Positions 13,651 through 25,205 are shown, counted from the stretch's first letter. The stretch: 64,000 nucleotides of DNA from Neisseria sp. (GCF_030530745.1 NZ_JAUMUI010000008.1:26556-90555), one strand, 5' to 3'. Notes: generated by a model from the sequence alone, not told the origin. Made by a program: numbers and translations.

Positions 13651-15195
13651 TTACGCGTAGCTGTAAGAAGATTTAAAGGATTTCATTGCCTGATCCAGTG
13701 CCTGTTCGTTTTCATCAGACATGGCACCTGAAGCATTAATGGTATCTAAAACAGCGGGATGCTGGGTTCTCACATAACTCAGAAAATCTGATTCGAAAGC
13801 CAATGCTTTCGAAACCGGAACATCTTCATATGAGCCGTTGTTAATCGCCCATAAGGTCAAAGACATTTCAGCAGTGTTAAGGGTGCTGAATTGCTTCTGC
13901 TTCATCAACTCGGTAACCACTTCCCCGTGCTGCAGCTGTTTGCGGGTTGCCTCGTCCAAATCGGAAGCAAACTGCGAGAATGCCGCCAATTCGCGATACT
14001 GAGCCAATGCCAAACGTATACCACCGCCCAATTTCTTAATCACTTTGGTTTGTGCCGCACCGCCTACGCGCGATACGGAAATACCGGCGTTGATCGCAGG
14101 ACGGATACCTGAGTTGAACAAATCGGTTTCCAAGAAAATCTGGCCGTCTGTAATAGAAATAACGTTGGTAGGCACAAATGCAGATACATCGCCCGCTTGG
14201 GTTTCGATAATCGGCAGCGCAGTCAGCGAACCGGTTTTACCTTTTACTTCACCGTTGGTCAGACGCTCAACCTCATCTGCATTGATACGTGCCGCACGCT
14301 CCAACAAACGGCTGTGCAGATAGAACACGTCGCCAGGATAAGCTTCACGGCCGGGAGGGCGGCGCAACAGCAAGGAAATCTGGCGGTAGGCAACAGCCTG
14401 TTTGGACAAATCGTCATATACAATCAGTGCGTCTTCGCCGCGGTCCCGGAAAAACTCACCCATCGTACAGCCGGCATACGGTGCAATAAATTGCAAGGCG
14501 GCAGCTTCAGAGGCTGTTGCGGCAACAACAATCGTATGCTCCATTGCGCCATACTCTTCCAATTTGCGCACTACATTGGCAATAGAAGATGCTTTTTGAC
14601 CGACAGCAACATAAATACAAACAACACCGGTACCTTTTTGGTTAACGATGGCATCCAATGCAACGGCTGTTTTGCCGGTTTGGCGGTCGCCAATAATCAG
14701 CTCACGCTGACCACGGCCGATAGGTACCATCGAATCGATAGATTTCAAACCTGTTTGCATTGGTTGGTCTACCGATTGACGCGCAATCACACCCGGTGCA
14801 ATTTTCTCAATCGGAGCGGTTAAGGTCGTGTTAACCGGACCTTTGCCGTCAATAGGCTGACCCAGCGCATTTACAACGCGACCTATCAGTTCGCGACCGA
14901 TGGGTACTTCCAAGATACGGCCAGTACATTTGACTTCATCGCCCTCTTTAATATGCTCGTACTCACCCAACACTACGGCACCTACGGAGTCGCGCTCCAA
15001 GTTCATTGCCAAGCCGAAAGTATTGCCGGGAAACTCGAGCATTTCGCCTTGCATAACGTCTGACAAACCGTGAATACGAACAATACCGTCGGTTACGGAA
15101 ATAACAGTACCGCGGGTGCGGATCTCTGCATTTACCGACAGATTTTCGATTTTAGCTTTAATCAAATCGCTAATTTCTGCAGGATTAAGCTGCAT
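13651..15195 (-). CDS. atpA: ATP synthase alpha subunit
   Basis: 514-residue non-catalytic nucleotide-binding F1 subunit. N-terminus [20 protein letters not shown]-loop [15 protein letters not shown], Walker [13 protein letters not shown], and the arginine-finger region [13 protein letters not shown]. Length matches E. coli AtpA (513). It follows atpH by 10 bases. No anomalies. Confidence 0.98.
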   Translation of the reverse strand: MQLNPAEISDLIKAKIENLSVNAEIRTRGTVISVTDGIVRIHGLSDVMQGEMLEFPGNTFGLAMNLERDSVGAVVLGEYEHIKEGDEVKCTGRILEVPIGRELIGRVVNALGQPIDGKGPVNTTLTAPIEKIAPGVIARQSVDQPMQTGLKSIDSMVPIGRGQRELIIGDRQTGKTAVALDAIVNQKGTGVVCIYVAVGQKASSIANVVRKLEEYGAMEHTIVVAATASEAAALQFIAPYAGCTMGEFFRDRGEDALIVYDDLSKQAVAYRQISLLLRRPPGREAYPGDVFYLHSRLLERAARINADEVERLTNGEVKGKTGSLTALPIIETQAGDVSAFVPTNVISITDGQIFLETDLFNSGIRPAINAGISVSRVGGAAQTKVIKKLGGGIRLALAQYRELAAFSQFASDLDEATRKQLQHGEVVTELMKQKQFSTLNTAEMSLTLWAINNGSYEDVPVSKALAFESDFLSYVRTQHPAVLDTINASGAMSDENEQALDQAMKSFKSSYSYA

Positions 15196-15205
15196 GGAAA
15201 CTCTC

Positions 15206-15739
15206 CTAATTTGTCATAGCCGTATACAAGGCATTTAATTTGCCTTGCAACGACAAATCCAGTACTTGGTCACCGATTTCCACTTTAACTCCGCCGATTA
15301 ATCCGGAATCCACTTTGGTAACTGCCTCCAAATTGGTACCAAAGCGTTTTTGCAAGTCGGCAGTCAAATCTTTCAACTGGGAGTCGCTCAGCGGATAAGC
15401 GCTGTAAATGACAGCCTGTTGAGAGTGATTCAGTGCCAAAGTTAAGTCTTGAAATTGTGCATAAACTTCAGGGAGAATCTGTAAGCGCTTTTGCTCGGCC
15501 AGCACCGATACAAAATTTTTCAGATTAGGGTTGCTTAAGCCTACCAAACCGGCCAGTGCTTCAACTTTCTCTGAAGCGCTTTTTTCGGGCTGTTCGATAA
15601 ATGCCGCAACTTTTTCCTGCTGTACAACAGACGCTAGCTCTTTCAGTCCGCCCAACCAAGACTCTATTTGGTTTTTCTCTTGAGCCAAACCAAACAATGC
15701 TTTTGCATAGGGTCTGGCAATCGTTGCGAACTCAGCCAT
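15206..15739 (-). CDS. atpH: ATP synthase delta subunit
   Basis: 177-residue OSCP/delta subunit that joins the F1 head to the peripheral stalk. It starts [19 protein letters not shown], the conserved N-terminal helical domain, and ends with the beta-rich [14 protein letters not shown]... [21 protein letters not shown] region typical of the family. It overlaps no gene; three bases separate it from atpF. Confidence 0.96.
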   Translation of the reverse strand: MAEFATIARPYAKALFGLAQEKNQIESWLGGLKELASVVQQEKVAAFIEQPEKSASEKVEALAGLVGLSNPNLKNFVSVLAEQKRLQILPEVYAQFQDLTLALNHSQQAVIYSAYPLSDSQLKDLTADLQKRFGTNLEAVTKVDSGLIGGVKVEIGDQVLDLSLQGKLNALYTAMTN

Positions 15740-15742
15740 AGA

Positions 15743-16213
15743 TTACAGCTCCTGTTTCAGGGCACTAAGCATTTGCGCATGCTTGTCGGCATCAACTTCA
15801 CTACGCAAAATAGATTCTGCACCTTTAACGGCCAATGCGGCAACCTGTTCGCGTAATACCTCACGGGCACGGTTAGCTTCCTGTTCCACATCGGCTTTGG
15901 CTTGCGCTGCAATGCGGGCAGCCTCATGAGAAGCCTGTTCTTTGGCTTCTTCTACAATTCTGGCCGCACGTTTTTCGGCGTTGGCTACCATTTCGGCAAC
16001 CTGGTTACGCCCATCGGCTAAGAGTTCTGCAACTTTCTTTTCCGCCTGCTCAAAATCGCTCTTACCGCGTTCGGCTGCCGCCAAACCTTCGGCAATTTTG
16101 TCGGCGCGCTCGTCCAACGCTTTTGCAATCGGCGGCCACACAAATTTCATGGTAAACCATACCAGACCGAAAAATACGATTAACTGCGCAAATAAGGTTG
16201 CATTGATATTCAC
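15743..16213 (-). CDS. atpF: ATP synthase b subunit
   Basis: 156-residue peripheral-stalk subunit of Fo. One N-terminal membrane helix ([20 protein letters not shown], preceded by MNIN) leads into a long charged Ala/Glu-rich helix with [18 protein letters not shown] and [20 protein letters not shown], which dimerises as a coiled coil. Length equals E. coli b (156). A single atpF is present, with no b' paralogue. Confidence 0.97.
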   Translation of the reverse strand: MNINATLFAQLIVFFGLVWFTMKFVWPPIAKALDERADKIAEGLAAAERGKSDFEQAEKKVAELLADGRNQVAEMVANAEKRAARIVEEAKEQASHEAARIAAQAKADVEQEANRAREVLREQVAALAVKGAESILRSEVDADKHAQMLSALKQEL

Positions 16214-16287
16214 TTTACTTAACCTTCGTATTAGGGTTAATCAAACAAACGGTGTTTCATCTGCATGAAAGCAGCTTGCCGTTAGGA

Positions 16288-16569
<282 letters not shown>

Positions 16570-16604
16570 CTACTTACTTAAAAAACGGCAAACATCATTA
16601 AATT

Positions 16605-17814
<1,210 letters not shown>

Positions 17815-17847
17815 AAACGTTAAGCCGAAGGCAGATTAAGCGGGCTT

Positions 17848-17876
17848 ACTATAATCAAGATGTGTTTAGGCGTCAA
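17848..17876 (-). promoter_or_regulatory. Sigma-70 promoter of the atp operon
   Basis: On the minus strand TTGACG (-35, 17871-17876), a 17-base spacer and TATAGT (-10, 17848-17853), about 35 bases before the atpI ATG. Near-consensus, as expected for a highly expressed operon. The rest of the gap to parB is AT-rich with nothing else identified except the DUS pair at 18065. Confidence 0.8.
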
Positions 17877-18064
17877 GATAATTATTAATCTTTGTAAATC
17901 AAAGATATATTTCGGTTTCATTTTATTTCGTACCGTGCCGTATGCCGCCTGAAAACCACTACATGATACTACATTACAGTAAAAATTAAACGGCGGAATC
18001 TCTGCCTATTTGTGCATAATCTGCTTTTTTCCCCGGCTTTTATAAGTTGTTTATATCAAAACAG

Positions 18065-18090
18065 AGGCCGTCTGAAAATTCAGACGGCCT
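18065..18090. terminator. Inverted DUS pair after parB
   Basis: AGGCCGTCTGAA and TTCAGACGGCCT with a two-base loop, 21 bases past the parB stop. Confidence 0.7.
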
Positions 18091-18110
18091 GCCCGGGCAG
18101 TTACAACAGT

Positions 18111-18977
18111 TTAAGCATCATATTCCACCCCGAGTTGCTGCAACAGGTTTTCCAACGTTTCAGGGGTATCGAAATACAAAACGATTTTGCCTTTTTTCTG
18201 GTTTCGGGTCTGCACTTCGGCATTCACGCCCAGTTTGTCAGTAATGGCATCGCTCAAACGGCGGATGTCGGGGTTGGCTTTTTTGACGGTTTCCGCTTTT
18301 TTACCTTGGCCTTGATGCAGCAGTTGGCTGCGGCGTTCGACTTCACGCACCGACCAGCCGTTTTTCACGGCTTTTTGGGCCAGCAGCAGTTGATCGACCA
18401 CCGGTAGGGTTAACAGGGCGCGGGCGTGTCCCATTTCCAAACGGCGCTGATAAAGCATATCCTGAACCGGCTCGGGCAAACCCAAAAGGCGCAGGCTGTT
18501 GGAAATAGCACTGCGGCTTTTGCCGACTGCCTTAGCGATGGTTTCGTGTGTCAGGCTGAATTCGTCGGCCAAACGCTTCAGCCCGCGTGCTTCTTCAATG
18601 GGGTTGAGGTTTTCGCGCTGCAGGTTTTCAATCAGCCCCATGGCCAGAGCTGTTTCATCGCTGATGCTTTTGATAACAACAGGTATCTCGGACAATCCGG
18701 CCAGCTGGCTGGCGCGCCAACGGCGTTCTCCGGCAATCAGTTCGTATTGCGACAGGCCGCGTTCGCGTACGATAACGGGCTGGATAACGCCTTGTGCTTT
18801 AATAGATTCGGCCAACTCATGCAGGGCTTCGTCGTCCATCTGCACGCGCGGCTGGTAGCGGCCGGGCTGTATGTCGGATACGGCCACCGTGGTGAGGCGG
18901 TCGTTACCGCCGTCGCCGATATTGTTGGAAATCAGTGAATCTAAACCGCGGCCTAAGCCGCCTTTGGGTTTTGCCAT
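18111..18977 (-). CDS. parB: Chromosome partitioning protein ParB
   Basis: 288-residue ParB/Spo0J-type CTP-dependent DNA clamp that loads at parS and acts in chromosome segregation. N-terminal KGGLGRGLDSLI, the CTP-binding ParB domain with QPRVQMDDEALHELAESIKAQGVIQPVIV and GERRWRASQLAG, then the helix-turn-helix (SLTHETIAKAVGKSRSAISNSLRLL) and a C-terminal dimerisation segment. parA is not adjacent, unlike the common gidB-parA-parB order; the gene lies upstream of the atp operon instead. It starts at 18977 next to a single DUS. Confidence 0.94.
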   Translation of the reverse strand: MAKPKGGLGRGLDSLISNNIGDGGNDRLTTVAVSDIQPGRYQPRVQMDDEALHELAESIKAQGVIQPVIVRERGLSQYELIAGERRWRASQLAGLSEIPVVIKSISDETALAMGLIENLQRENLNPIEEARGLKRLADEFSLTHETIAKAVGKSRSAISNSLRLLGLPEPVQDMLYQRRLEMGHARALLTLPVVDQLLLAQKAVKNGWSVREVERRSQLLHQGQGKKAETVKKANPDIRRLSDAITDKLGVNAEVQTRNQKKGKIVLYFDTPETLENLLQQLGVEYDA

Positions 18978-19068
18978 GTGGGGTTCCTTTTTTTCAGACG
19001 GCCTTAATTGTATCGGATATTGTGTTCGGCCGCACAGGCAGAAGCCCTGTCCTGCTTTATCAATATTA

Positions 19069-19497
19069 TCAATACACCTTAAACGGCAGAAACGACAGAT
19101 CCATCACATAAGCTTTCGGATTGGACCAGTCTACCCTCACCTTAACGCTGCCGTCCAAATAAGGCCCGGGGTCTTCCGCCATCGGCGGGCTGACGAACGT
19201 TTGGACTTTGCCGTTATGCGGGTTTGTCGCAGTGGCAATAATTTCATATTGGTCGATATAGTTGCCGCCACCGGCTTTACGGCTCCACTGCCGCACTTCC
19301 TGCACGGCAGCCTGAACCTCCTCCCCGCTTTTCACGGCTTGCTGTCCGCCTTGATATTTCGGCAGCAATATGAAGAAAAACAAACCGCCCAACACCAATG
19401 TTGCCAGCCAGGTAACCGGGTTCGGCACTGACACTGAGGCAATCAGCGCAACGGCCAGCAATACGCCTGCTATGATTAATGTGGTCAGGGAAATCAT
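19069..19497 (-). CDS. Conserved membrane protein of unknown function
   Basis: 142 residues. Two N-terminal membrane helices (LTTLIIAGVLLAVALIASVSV and TWLATLVLGGLFFFILLP) precede a soluble domain with alternating polar/hydrophobic strands ending YVMDLSFLPFKVY. The soluble part likely faces the periplasm and resembles small DUF3592-type beta domains, but this is only a shape resemblance. It lies between proB and parB on the same strand. No function assigned. Confidence 0.7.
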   Translation of the reverse strand: MISLTTLIIAGVLLAVALIASVSVPNPVTWLATLVLGGLFFFILLPKYQGGQQAVKSGEEVQAAVQEVRQWSRKAGGGNYIDQYEIIATATNPHNGKVQTFVSPPMAEDPGPYLDGSVKVRVDWSNPKAYVMDLSFLPFKVY

Positions 19498-19550
19498 GCT
19501 TTTTCCGAATCTGTCAACTTATAGGGTATTGGAATATATTGAGGCCGTCT

Positions 19551-20675
19551 TTAACGGTGCAGCGCCATATTGTCGCGGTGTATCAGCTCTTCTTCGTTGA
19601 TGTAGCCGAGCTTGGCCGCAATTTGTTCAGACGGCGTTTTTAAGATTTTTCCGATTTCGCCGCTGCTGTAATTGACCAAACCGCGGGCGATTTCCCTGCC
19701 CTCGGTGTTCAACACCGCCACCAGCTCGCCCCGGTGGAAATGACCGTTCACCCGCACGCAGCCCACGGGCAGCAGGCTGCGGTGGTGTGCGGTGAGCGCT
19801 TTTTCCGCCCCGTCGTCCACCACCAGGCTGCCCACCATCTGCACATGGCCGAGCAGCCATTGTTTGCGGGCGGCAACGCGGCTGTGGCCGCTGGTAAACA
19901 GTGTGCCTATGCTTTCGCCGCGATGCAGGCGCAGCAATACGTCCGGTTCTCGGCCCGATGCCACCACGGTGGCCGCCCCGCTCAAGGCGGCGCGTTTGGC
20001 GGCCAGCACTTTGGTGTACATGCCGCCGGTGCCGACGCCGCTGCCCGCGCCGCCTGCCATGTTTTCCAAATCGGGATGTTCGGCGGCAATGCGGCCGATA
20101 AACTGCGCCTGCGGGTTTTTGCGCGGGTCGCTGTCGTACAGGCCTTGCTGGTCGGTGAGGATAATCAGGGCGTCGGCATCAACTAGATTGGTAACCAATG
20201 CGCCTAAAGTGTCGTTATCGCCGAGTTTGATTTCATCGGTGGTAACGGTGTCGTTTTCATTGATAATCGGCACGATGCCTTTTTCTAGCAGCGTCAGCAG
20301 GGTGCTGCGGGCGTTGAGGTAACGGGTACGGTTGCTCAAATCTTCGTGGGTGAGCAGGATTTGTGCAGTATGTATATGATGCGGCCGGAACGCGCTTTCA
20401 TAGGCCTGCGCAATGCCCATCTGCCCCACGGCGGCGGCGGCCTGCAATTCGTTGAGGGCTTTGGGGCGTTTCGGCCAACCCAAACGCTTGATGCCTTCGG
20501 CAATCGCCCCGCTGGATACGAAAACCACGCCTACCCCGTTCTGTTTCAAGGCTGTAATCTGTGCCGCCCACAGGTTGAGGGCGGCTTGGTCTATGCCCTT
20601 GCCTTCGGCAGTTACCAGGCTGGAACCGACTTTTACTACAATCAGTTTGGCTTGGGATAAATTTTCAGTTTGCAT
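19551..20675 (-). CDS. proB: Glutamate 5-kinase
   Basis: 374-residue enzyme that phosphorylates glutamate, the first committed step of proline synthesis. The amino-acid-kinase domain shows [64 protein letters not shown] and [16 protein letters not shown]-terminal PUA domain follows (about 275-374) with [13 protein letters not shown] and [12 protein letters not shown]. Length matches E. coli (367). proA is not adjacent. Upstream of it is a DUF2818 gene, but a shared promoter is not evident. Confidence 0.95.
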   Translation of the reverse strand: MQTENLSQAKLIVVKVGSSLVTAEGKGIDQAALNLWAAQITALKQNGVGVVFVSSGAIAEGIKRLGWPKRPKALNELQAAAAVGQMGIAQAYESAFRPHHIHTAQILLTHEDLSNRTRYLNARSTLLTLLEKGIVPIINENDTVTTDEIKLGDNDTLGALVTNLVDADALIILTDQQGLYDSDPRKNPQAQFIGRIAAEHPDLENMAGGAGSGVGTGGMYTKVLAAKRAALSGAATVVASGREPDVLLRLHRGESIGTLFTSGHSRVAARKQWLLGHVQMVGSLVVDDGAEKALTAHHRSLLPVGCVRVNGHFHRGELVAVLNTEGREIARGLVNYSSGEIGKILKTPSEQIAAKLGYINEEELIHRDNMALHR

Positions 20676-20744
20676 GCTGTTCTTTCGATTTTTCTTTCAT
20701 ACGGCCTCAAACCTTATCGGAGCCGTATGAAAAAACGGTTGGAG

Positions 20745-21044
20745 TTATTCACGGTTGCGGCCGTGCCAGAAATACCGCCACACAAAGGCGGGAAACGCGA
20801 AAACCAGATACAGGCACACAACCACCGCATAAAATTCCCAATCCTGCGGATGTACGCTGCCCGCCCGCGATTCAAGCAAACGGGCCAAACCGGCGGTGAT
20901 ACCGAAACCGACAAACAGCTCGAACAGGTGGTGGCCGAAATGCTTGCGCTTGAGCGGGAAAATACCGAGCAGGCGCGGGGTAAGAAACGGGGTGTTGGCG
21001 AAAATAAATGCCAGCAGCAATAAAATATACATAGATTCGGTCAT
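20745..21044 (-). CDS. DUF2818 family membrane protein
   Basis: 99 residues with about three hydrophobic segments (MYILLLLAFIFANTPFL, ELFVGFGITAGLARLL, FYAVVVCLYLVFAFPAFVW). It matches the small DUF2818 family, which in beta-proteobacteria typically lies just after nuoN. Here it is downstream of nuoN on the same strand but separated by a 350-base gap containing an imperfect palindrome. Function unknown; association with complex I biogenesis is only suggested by position. Confidence 0.75.
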   Translation of the reverse strand: MTESMYILLLLAFIFANTPFLTPRLLGIFPLKRKHFGHHLFELFVGFGITAGLARLLESRAGSVHPQDWEFYAVVVCLYLVFAFPAFVWRYFWHGRNRE

Positions 21045-21101
21045 ATGGAAACCTTGTGTTGATTCAGACGGCCTGAAGTCTTTATTCTTTGGTTTTGATT
21101 A

Positions 21102-21263
21102 GGGTCTGTTGACAATTAACGCAACGGCGGTGTTTTTGGTCAAAAATCCCCGTCTGCAGCGTTAAAAATGCTCGCAAGGTGTCCAACCTTGCTGCGCTTT
21201 TTGCCTTGCATCTGCGAATTTTCCCTCAAAAAACCGCTTCGCAAGCCTTCTGACCACACTCCC
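21102..21263. repeat. Imperfect 160-base palindrome between nuoN and the DUF2818 gene
   Basis: Starts GGGTCTGTTGAC and ends CTGACCACACTCCC. Inner arms GCGGTGTTTTTGGTCAAAAA and its partner near 21215-21236 are roughly complementary, and the centre is a GCAAGG / CCTTGC hairpin (21174-21192). No coding frame. It resembles a small non-autonomous mobile element or a decayed insertion-sequence end. Confidence 0.55.
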
Positions 21264-21398
21264 TAAAAGGCGGCGCGGAATCCGAAAATACCCTGCCGCC
21301 CTTAAGGCCGTCTGAAAGATTTTCGGCACGGCCGCCATATTAGCAAAAACGGCAACGCCCGTGGGGTTGCCGTTCGGTTTGCATAAGCCTGTAGGGGC

Positions 21399-22841
21399 TT
21401 ACAGGGTATTCTCCAGCGCTTTCAAACACCAGTCCATCACGCTTTGCGGCATCACGCCCCAAACCAGCAGCAGCGCGGCGTTAACCGATAAAAACACTCT
21501 CGCCGCCGCATTGCCGCCGACGGGCTGCCCGTTGGCAGCGGGATCGAAATACATCACTTTCACCACGCGCAGGTAGTAGAACGCGCCAATCAGGCTCATC
21601 ACCACAGCAAACACCGACAGCCAGATATAACCTTGAGACAACAACGCCTTAATCACGGCAAACTTGGCATAAAAACCCATCAGCGGCGGAATGCCGGCCA
21701 TTGAAAACATGGCCAGCAGCATCAGAAAGGCATACCAGGCATTGCGCTGGTTCAAGCCGGCCAAATCGTTGACTTCTTCGCATTCCACGGCCTCGTCAGA
21801 CAACAGCATCAACACGCCGAAGCCCACCAAGCCCATCACCACATAAGCGATGGCGTAATACAAACCGGCGGTAAAACCCAGCGCGCCGGCCATAAACGCC
21901 AGCAGGATAAAGCCCATATGGGAAATGGTGGAATAGGCAAACATACGCTTGATATTGGTTTGCATAATCGCCGCCAGATTACCGATCAGCAGCGAGGCCA
22001 CTGCGAGAACCGCCAGCATCTGCGTCCAATCTTGGTTCAGCGTGCCCAAACCCGTTACCAAAATGCGGAAAGCAAACACCACGGCGGCGATTTTAGGCAC
22101 GCTGCCCACAAAAGCGGCCACCGAAGCGGGCGCACCCTGATACACATCGGGCACCCACATATGAAACGGCACCGCTCCCAGCTTGAACGCCACCGCCACC
22201 ACGATAAACACCACACCGAGCTTCAGCAGCCATTCCTGCGCCTGGCCGTCGTAGGCCGTTGCCAGCACGGTGGCGAACTCCAGCGAACCGGTGGCGCCGT
22301 ACACCATGGAAATGCCGTACAGCAGCAAGCCCGAAGCGAGCGCGCCCAGCACGAAATATTTCAGCGCGGCCTCGGCAGCTTTGGCCGAATCGCGGCGCAA
22401 GGCAATCATGGCATACAGAGACAGCGACAGCAGCTCCAAACCTATATAGGCAGTTAGAAAATTTCCCGCACTCACCATCACGCTCATGCCGGTAAGGGCG
22501 AACAGCGACAAGGTGTAAAACTCGCCTTTAAAGATATTGCGCGCCCGGTTATAGGGCTTGCTGTACACAAACAAGGCGAACAAGCCGGCATACATCACCA
22601 TTTTCGACAGGCGCGACATGCCGTCGGCGATATACATGCCGCCGAACGTGTACACGCTGTCGGGCGTCCACACCAGCCATTGCGTAACCGCCACCGCCGC
22701 CAAAGAAAGCAGGCTCAGGATATGGGTGATGAAGCGGTTTTCGTCTTTCACCCACAAATCTGCCAGCAGCACGATAAATAATGCCGATGCCAGCACGATT
22801 TCAGGCATGGCGGGGATTAAATTCAAATCGGTCCAATTCAT
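21399..22841 (-). CDS. nuoN: NADH-quinone oxidoreductase subunit N
   Basis: Antiporter-like membrane subunit of complex I, 480 residues, with about 14 predicted helices. Conserved features include LTAYIGLELLSLSLYAMIAL with a helix glutamate, KLGAVPFHMWVPDVYQGAP (lysine of the proton path and His), and MLAVLAVASLLIGNLAAIMQTNIKRMFAYSTISHMGF. The ATG at 22841 is chosen over a GTG at 22847 because GAGGTG lies five bases upstream. Last nuo gene, nine bases after nuoM. Confidence 0.95.
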   Translation of the reverse strand: MNWTDLNLIPAMPEIVLASALFIVLLADLWVKDENRFITHILSLLSLAAVAVTQWLVWTPDSVYTFGGMYIADGMSRLSKMVMYAGLFALFVYSKPYNRARNIFKGEFYTLSLFALTGMSVMVSAGNFLTAYIGLELLSLSLYAMIALRRDSAKAAEAALKYFVLGALASGLLLYGISMVYGATGSLEFATVLATAYDGQAQEWLLKLGVVFIVVAVAFKLGAVPFHMWVPDVYQGAPASVAAFVGSVPKIAAVVFAFRILVTGLGTLNQDWTQMLAVLAVASLLIGNLAAIMQTNIKRMFAYSTISHMGFILLAFMAGALGFTAGLYYAIAYVVMGLVGFGVLMLLSDEAVECEEVNDLAGLNQRNAWYAFLMLLAMFSMAGIPPLMGFYAKFAVIKALLSQGYIWLSVFAVVMSLIGAFYYLRVVKVMYFDPAANGQPVGGNAAARVFLSVNAALLLVWGVMPQSVMDWCLKALENTL

Positions 22842-22850
22842 TCGCACACC

Positions 22851-24350
22851 TCAAATCTTGCTTTGCGCCACTTGGCTGATTAAATCGTTGGCCGCCTGAT
22901 GAACTACTTCAATTATCGGGTTCGGCCACAAGCCCATGCCCAACACCGCCACGGCGAGAATAGCCAAAACGGCGAACTCGCGGCAGTTGATGTCTTGCAT
23001 TTCTTTCACTTCGGGGTTGGTGATTTCACCGAAAATCACGCGCTTATACATCCACAAGGTATAAGAAGCACCGTAAATCAGCGTCAGCGCGGCCAGCGCG
23101 CCTACCCAGAAATTCACTTCCACCGCGCCCATAATCACCATAAATTCGCCCACGAAACCCGAAGTGGCGGGCAAACCGGCATTAGCCATGCCGAACAGCA
23201 TCATAAAAGCGGCGAACTTCGGCATCACGTTTACCACGCCGCCGTAGTCGGCGATATTGCGGCTGTGCAGGCGGTCGTACATCACGCCGATGCACATAAA
23301 CATTGCGGCAGAAACAAAACCGTGTGAAATCATTTGGATAACCGCACCTTTCAACGCCCAGTCGTTCAGATGGCCGTCAACAAACAGAAACATACCCAAA
23401 GTAACGAAACCCATGTGGCTGATAGAAGAATAAGCCACCAGTTTTTTCATATCGGTCTGCACCAACGCCACCATGCCGATATAAATCACCGCAATCAGGC
23501 TCAGCACCACAATTGCGGGCGCGAAATAGCGCGACGCGTCGGGCAGAATCGGCAGGATAAAACGCAGGAAACCGTAGGCACCCACTTTCAGCGTAACCGC
23601 AGCCAACACCATGGAACCGCCCGTTGGCGCTTCAACGTGGGCATCGGGCAGCCAGGTGTGCACCGGCCACATCGGCACTTTCACCGCGAAAGACAGGAAA
23701 AACGCGATAAACAGCAATTGCTGCACGCCCAGCGGAATCTGCTTCAGGTTTTGAAAGTCCGCAATCGAAAAGCTGCCGCCGGCCTGATTAGACAGATAAA
23801 CCAAACCCACCAGCATCAGCAGCGAGCCGAGCAGGGTGTAGAGAAACAGCTTCACCGAGGCATACACGCGGCGCGGGCCACCCCACATACCGATAATCAG
23901 GTAGAGCGGAATCAGCATGCCCTCGAAGAACACATAAAACAGAACCGCATCCTGCGCGGCAAACGCACCGTTAATCAGGCCGGACATAATCAAAAAAGCC
24001 GCCATATACTGCGCGGGGCGTTTCTGAATCACTTCCCACCCCGCCAGCACCACCATCAGCGTGATAAAGGCGTTCAGAATGACGAACAGCACCGAAATAC
24101 CGTCCACACCCAGCGCATAATTGATATTCAGCGCGGGAATCCACTGGTGGAATTCGGCAAACTGATAGCCGCCGTTCAAACGGTCGAATTGCGTAAACAG
24201 CGGCAGCGTAACCAAAAAGCCCGCCAGTGCACCAATCAAGGCCAAAATGCGCGCCAAGGGCGCACGCTTGTCGCCGCCCGTGGCCAGAACCAGCACGCCG
24301 GCGATAATCGGCACCCATATTGCCAAGCTGAGTAGGTGGTTGGAAAACAT
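22851..24350 (-). CDS. nuoM: NADH-quinone oxidoreductase subunit M
   Basis: 499-residue antiporter-like proton-pumping subunit of complex I. It contains NAFITLMVVLAGWEV, FYVFFEGMLIPLYLIIGMWGG (conserved Glu), KVPMWPVHTWLPDAHVEAPTGGSM with the conserved Lys and His, and KKLVAYSSISHMGFVTLGMF. Normal length. Between it and nuoL lies an 0.97-kb insertion with a toxin-antitoxin pair. Confidence 0.96.
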   Translation of the reverse strand: MFSNHLLSLAIWVPIIAGVLVLATGGDKRAPLARILALIGALAGFLVTLPLFTQFDRLNGGYQFAEFHQWIPALNINYALGVDGISVLFVILNAFITLMVVLAGWEVIQKRPAQYMAAFLIMSGLINGAFAAQDAVLFYVFFEGMLIPLYLIIGMWGGPRRVYASVKLFLYTLLGSLLMLVGLVYLSNQAGGSFSIADFQNLKQIPLGVQQLLFIAFFLSFAVKVPMWPVHTWLPDAHVEAPTGGSMVLAAVTLKVGAYGFLRFILPILPDASRYFAPAIVVLSLIAVIYIGMVALVQTDMKKLVAYSSISHMGFVTLGMFLFVDGHLNDWALKGAVIQMISHGFVSAAMFMCIGVMYDRLHSRNIADYGGVVNVMPKFAAFMMLFGMANAGLPATSGFVGEFMVIMGAVEVNFWVGALAALTLIYGASYTLWMYKRVIFGEITNPEVKEMQDINCREFAVLAILAVAVLGMGLWPNPIIEVVHQAANDLISQVAQSKI

Positions 24351-24409
24351 GGTTTTTTCCTGTGGTTTTGTAAATCAAAAGTTGTTGTGTGTTTTTATGC
24401 GGTGCAGGT

Positions 24410-24453
24410 TTCAGACGGCCTCTCATACAACCTGCAGCGATAGGCCGTCTGAA
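24410..24453. terminator. Loose inverted DUS pair upstream of nuoM
   Basis: TTCAGACGGCCT and AGGCCGTCTGAA separated by 20 bases, between the PIN toxin stop and the nuoM start. If it terminates transcription, nuoM and nuoN would need their own promoter; none is obvious. Confidence 0.45.
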
Positions 24454-24503
24454 ATTTATATAGGACGGTTTTTACTTTATGCCTTTGCCTTCAGTAGTGG
24501 CTA

Positions 24504-24908
24504 CTACTTCAGCAACAGGGTTTTCACACCCGTTTCCTGCAATATTCTTGCGGCCTGTTTGTCGAAAGTAACAAACTGATCCGCACCGAGCATGGCGCCG
24601 CAGAACGCATTAATGCCGTCGGCGAAATCACCGTTACGCTCCATCATGGCGAAGCCTGCTTCAATTTCGTTTTCCTGCACCACCAGCTTAGGCACGGACG
24701 AGACGAAATCACGTAACAGCGCCAAGATGTCGGCAAGCGGGATTTTGTAGCTTCGGTTCAATACCCACACGGTTTCAATCAAAACGGTGGTGGGGATAAT
24801 CACGCTTTCGGCCTGCTCCAGCAATTCGACGGCGGCGTTTTGCTGCGCTTCGTCGTCATTCACAAACAGCCGCACCAACACGTTGGTATCAATGGCAATG
24901 CTGCTCAC
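24504..24908 (-). CDS. PIN-domain ribonuclease toxin (VapC-like)
   Basis: 134-residue PIN protein with all four acidic residues of the active site: Asp7 (IAIDTNVLVRLF), Glu45 (VLIETVWVL), Asp97 (GDFADGINAF) and Asp116 (VTFDKQAARIL). PIN toxins are Mg2+-dependent RNases, often cleaving tRNA or rRNA. Its start overlaps the upstream antitoxin stop by four bases (ATGA). The pair sits on the nuo strand between nuoL and nuoM. Intact and probably functional. Confidence 0.9.
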   Translation of the reverse strand: MSSIAIDTNVLVRLFVNDDEAQQNAAVELLEQAESVIIPTTVLIETVWVLNRSYKIPLADILALLRDFVSSVPKLVVQENEIEAGFAMMERNGDFADGINAFCGAMLGADQFVTFDKQAARILQETGVKTLLLK

Positions 24909-25186
24909 GGCTTACGCTCCATACCCGCGCCCGCTACGGCGGCTTCGGCAACGGCCTGATTCATGTCTTCCACGCTCAAATGTACGCCCGCCTCGTTTTT
25001 CAGACGGCCTGCGAATTCGCGGATACTTTTGGTTTGCGCAGGTTTTGCTTTGGCCCTAATCCGTAACTCACCGTTTGGCAGCTTGGACACTTCCATTTCG
25101 TCGCCCGCACTGATGCCCAAATGGTGCAGGAACTCTTGTTTAAAAGTTACTTGGCTTTTGCTGCTCAGCCGTAAGGTGGTTGCCAT
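24905..25186 (-). CDS. AbrB/MazE-type antitoxin
   Basis: 93 residues. The N-terminal swapped-hairpin DNA-binding domain shows LRLSSKSQVTFKQEFLHHLGISAGDEMEVSKLPNGELRI. The C-terminal part (REFAGRLKNEAGVHLSVEDMNQAVAEAA) is the toxin-neutralising tail seen in VapB-like proteins. The gene comes first and overlaps the PIN gene, the standard order. A 14-base inverted repeat 20 bases upstream is the likely autoregulatory operator. An in-frame DUS (near 25000) encodes part of the tail. Confidence 0.88.
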   Translation of the reverse strand: MATTLRLSSKSQVTFKQEFLHHLGISAGDEMEVSKLPNGELRIRAKAKPAQTKSIREFAGRLKNEAGVHLSVEDMNQAVAEAAVAGAGMERKP

Positions 25187-25205
25187 ATCGTTACTCTTTT
25201 GGGAA

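Noticed and set aside
23334-24335. 333-codon plus-strand frame opposite nuoM
   Set aside because: Arg/His/Gln-rich antisense translation of a membrane protein gene; no domain.
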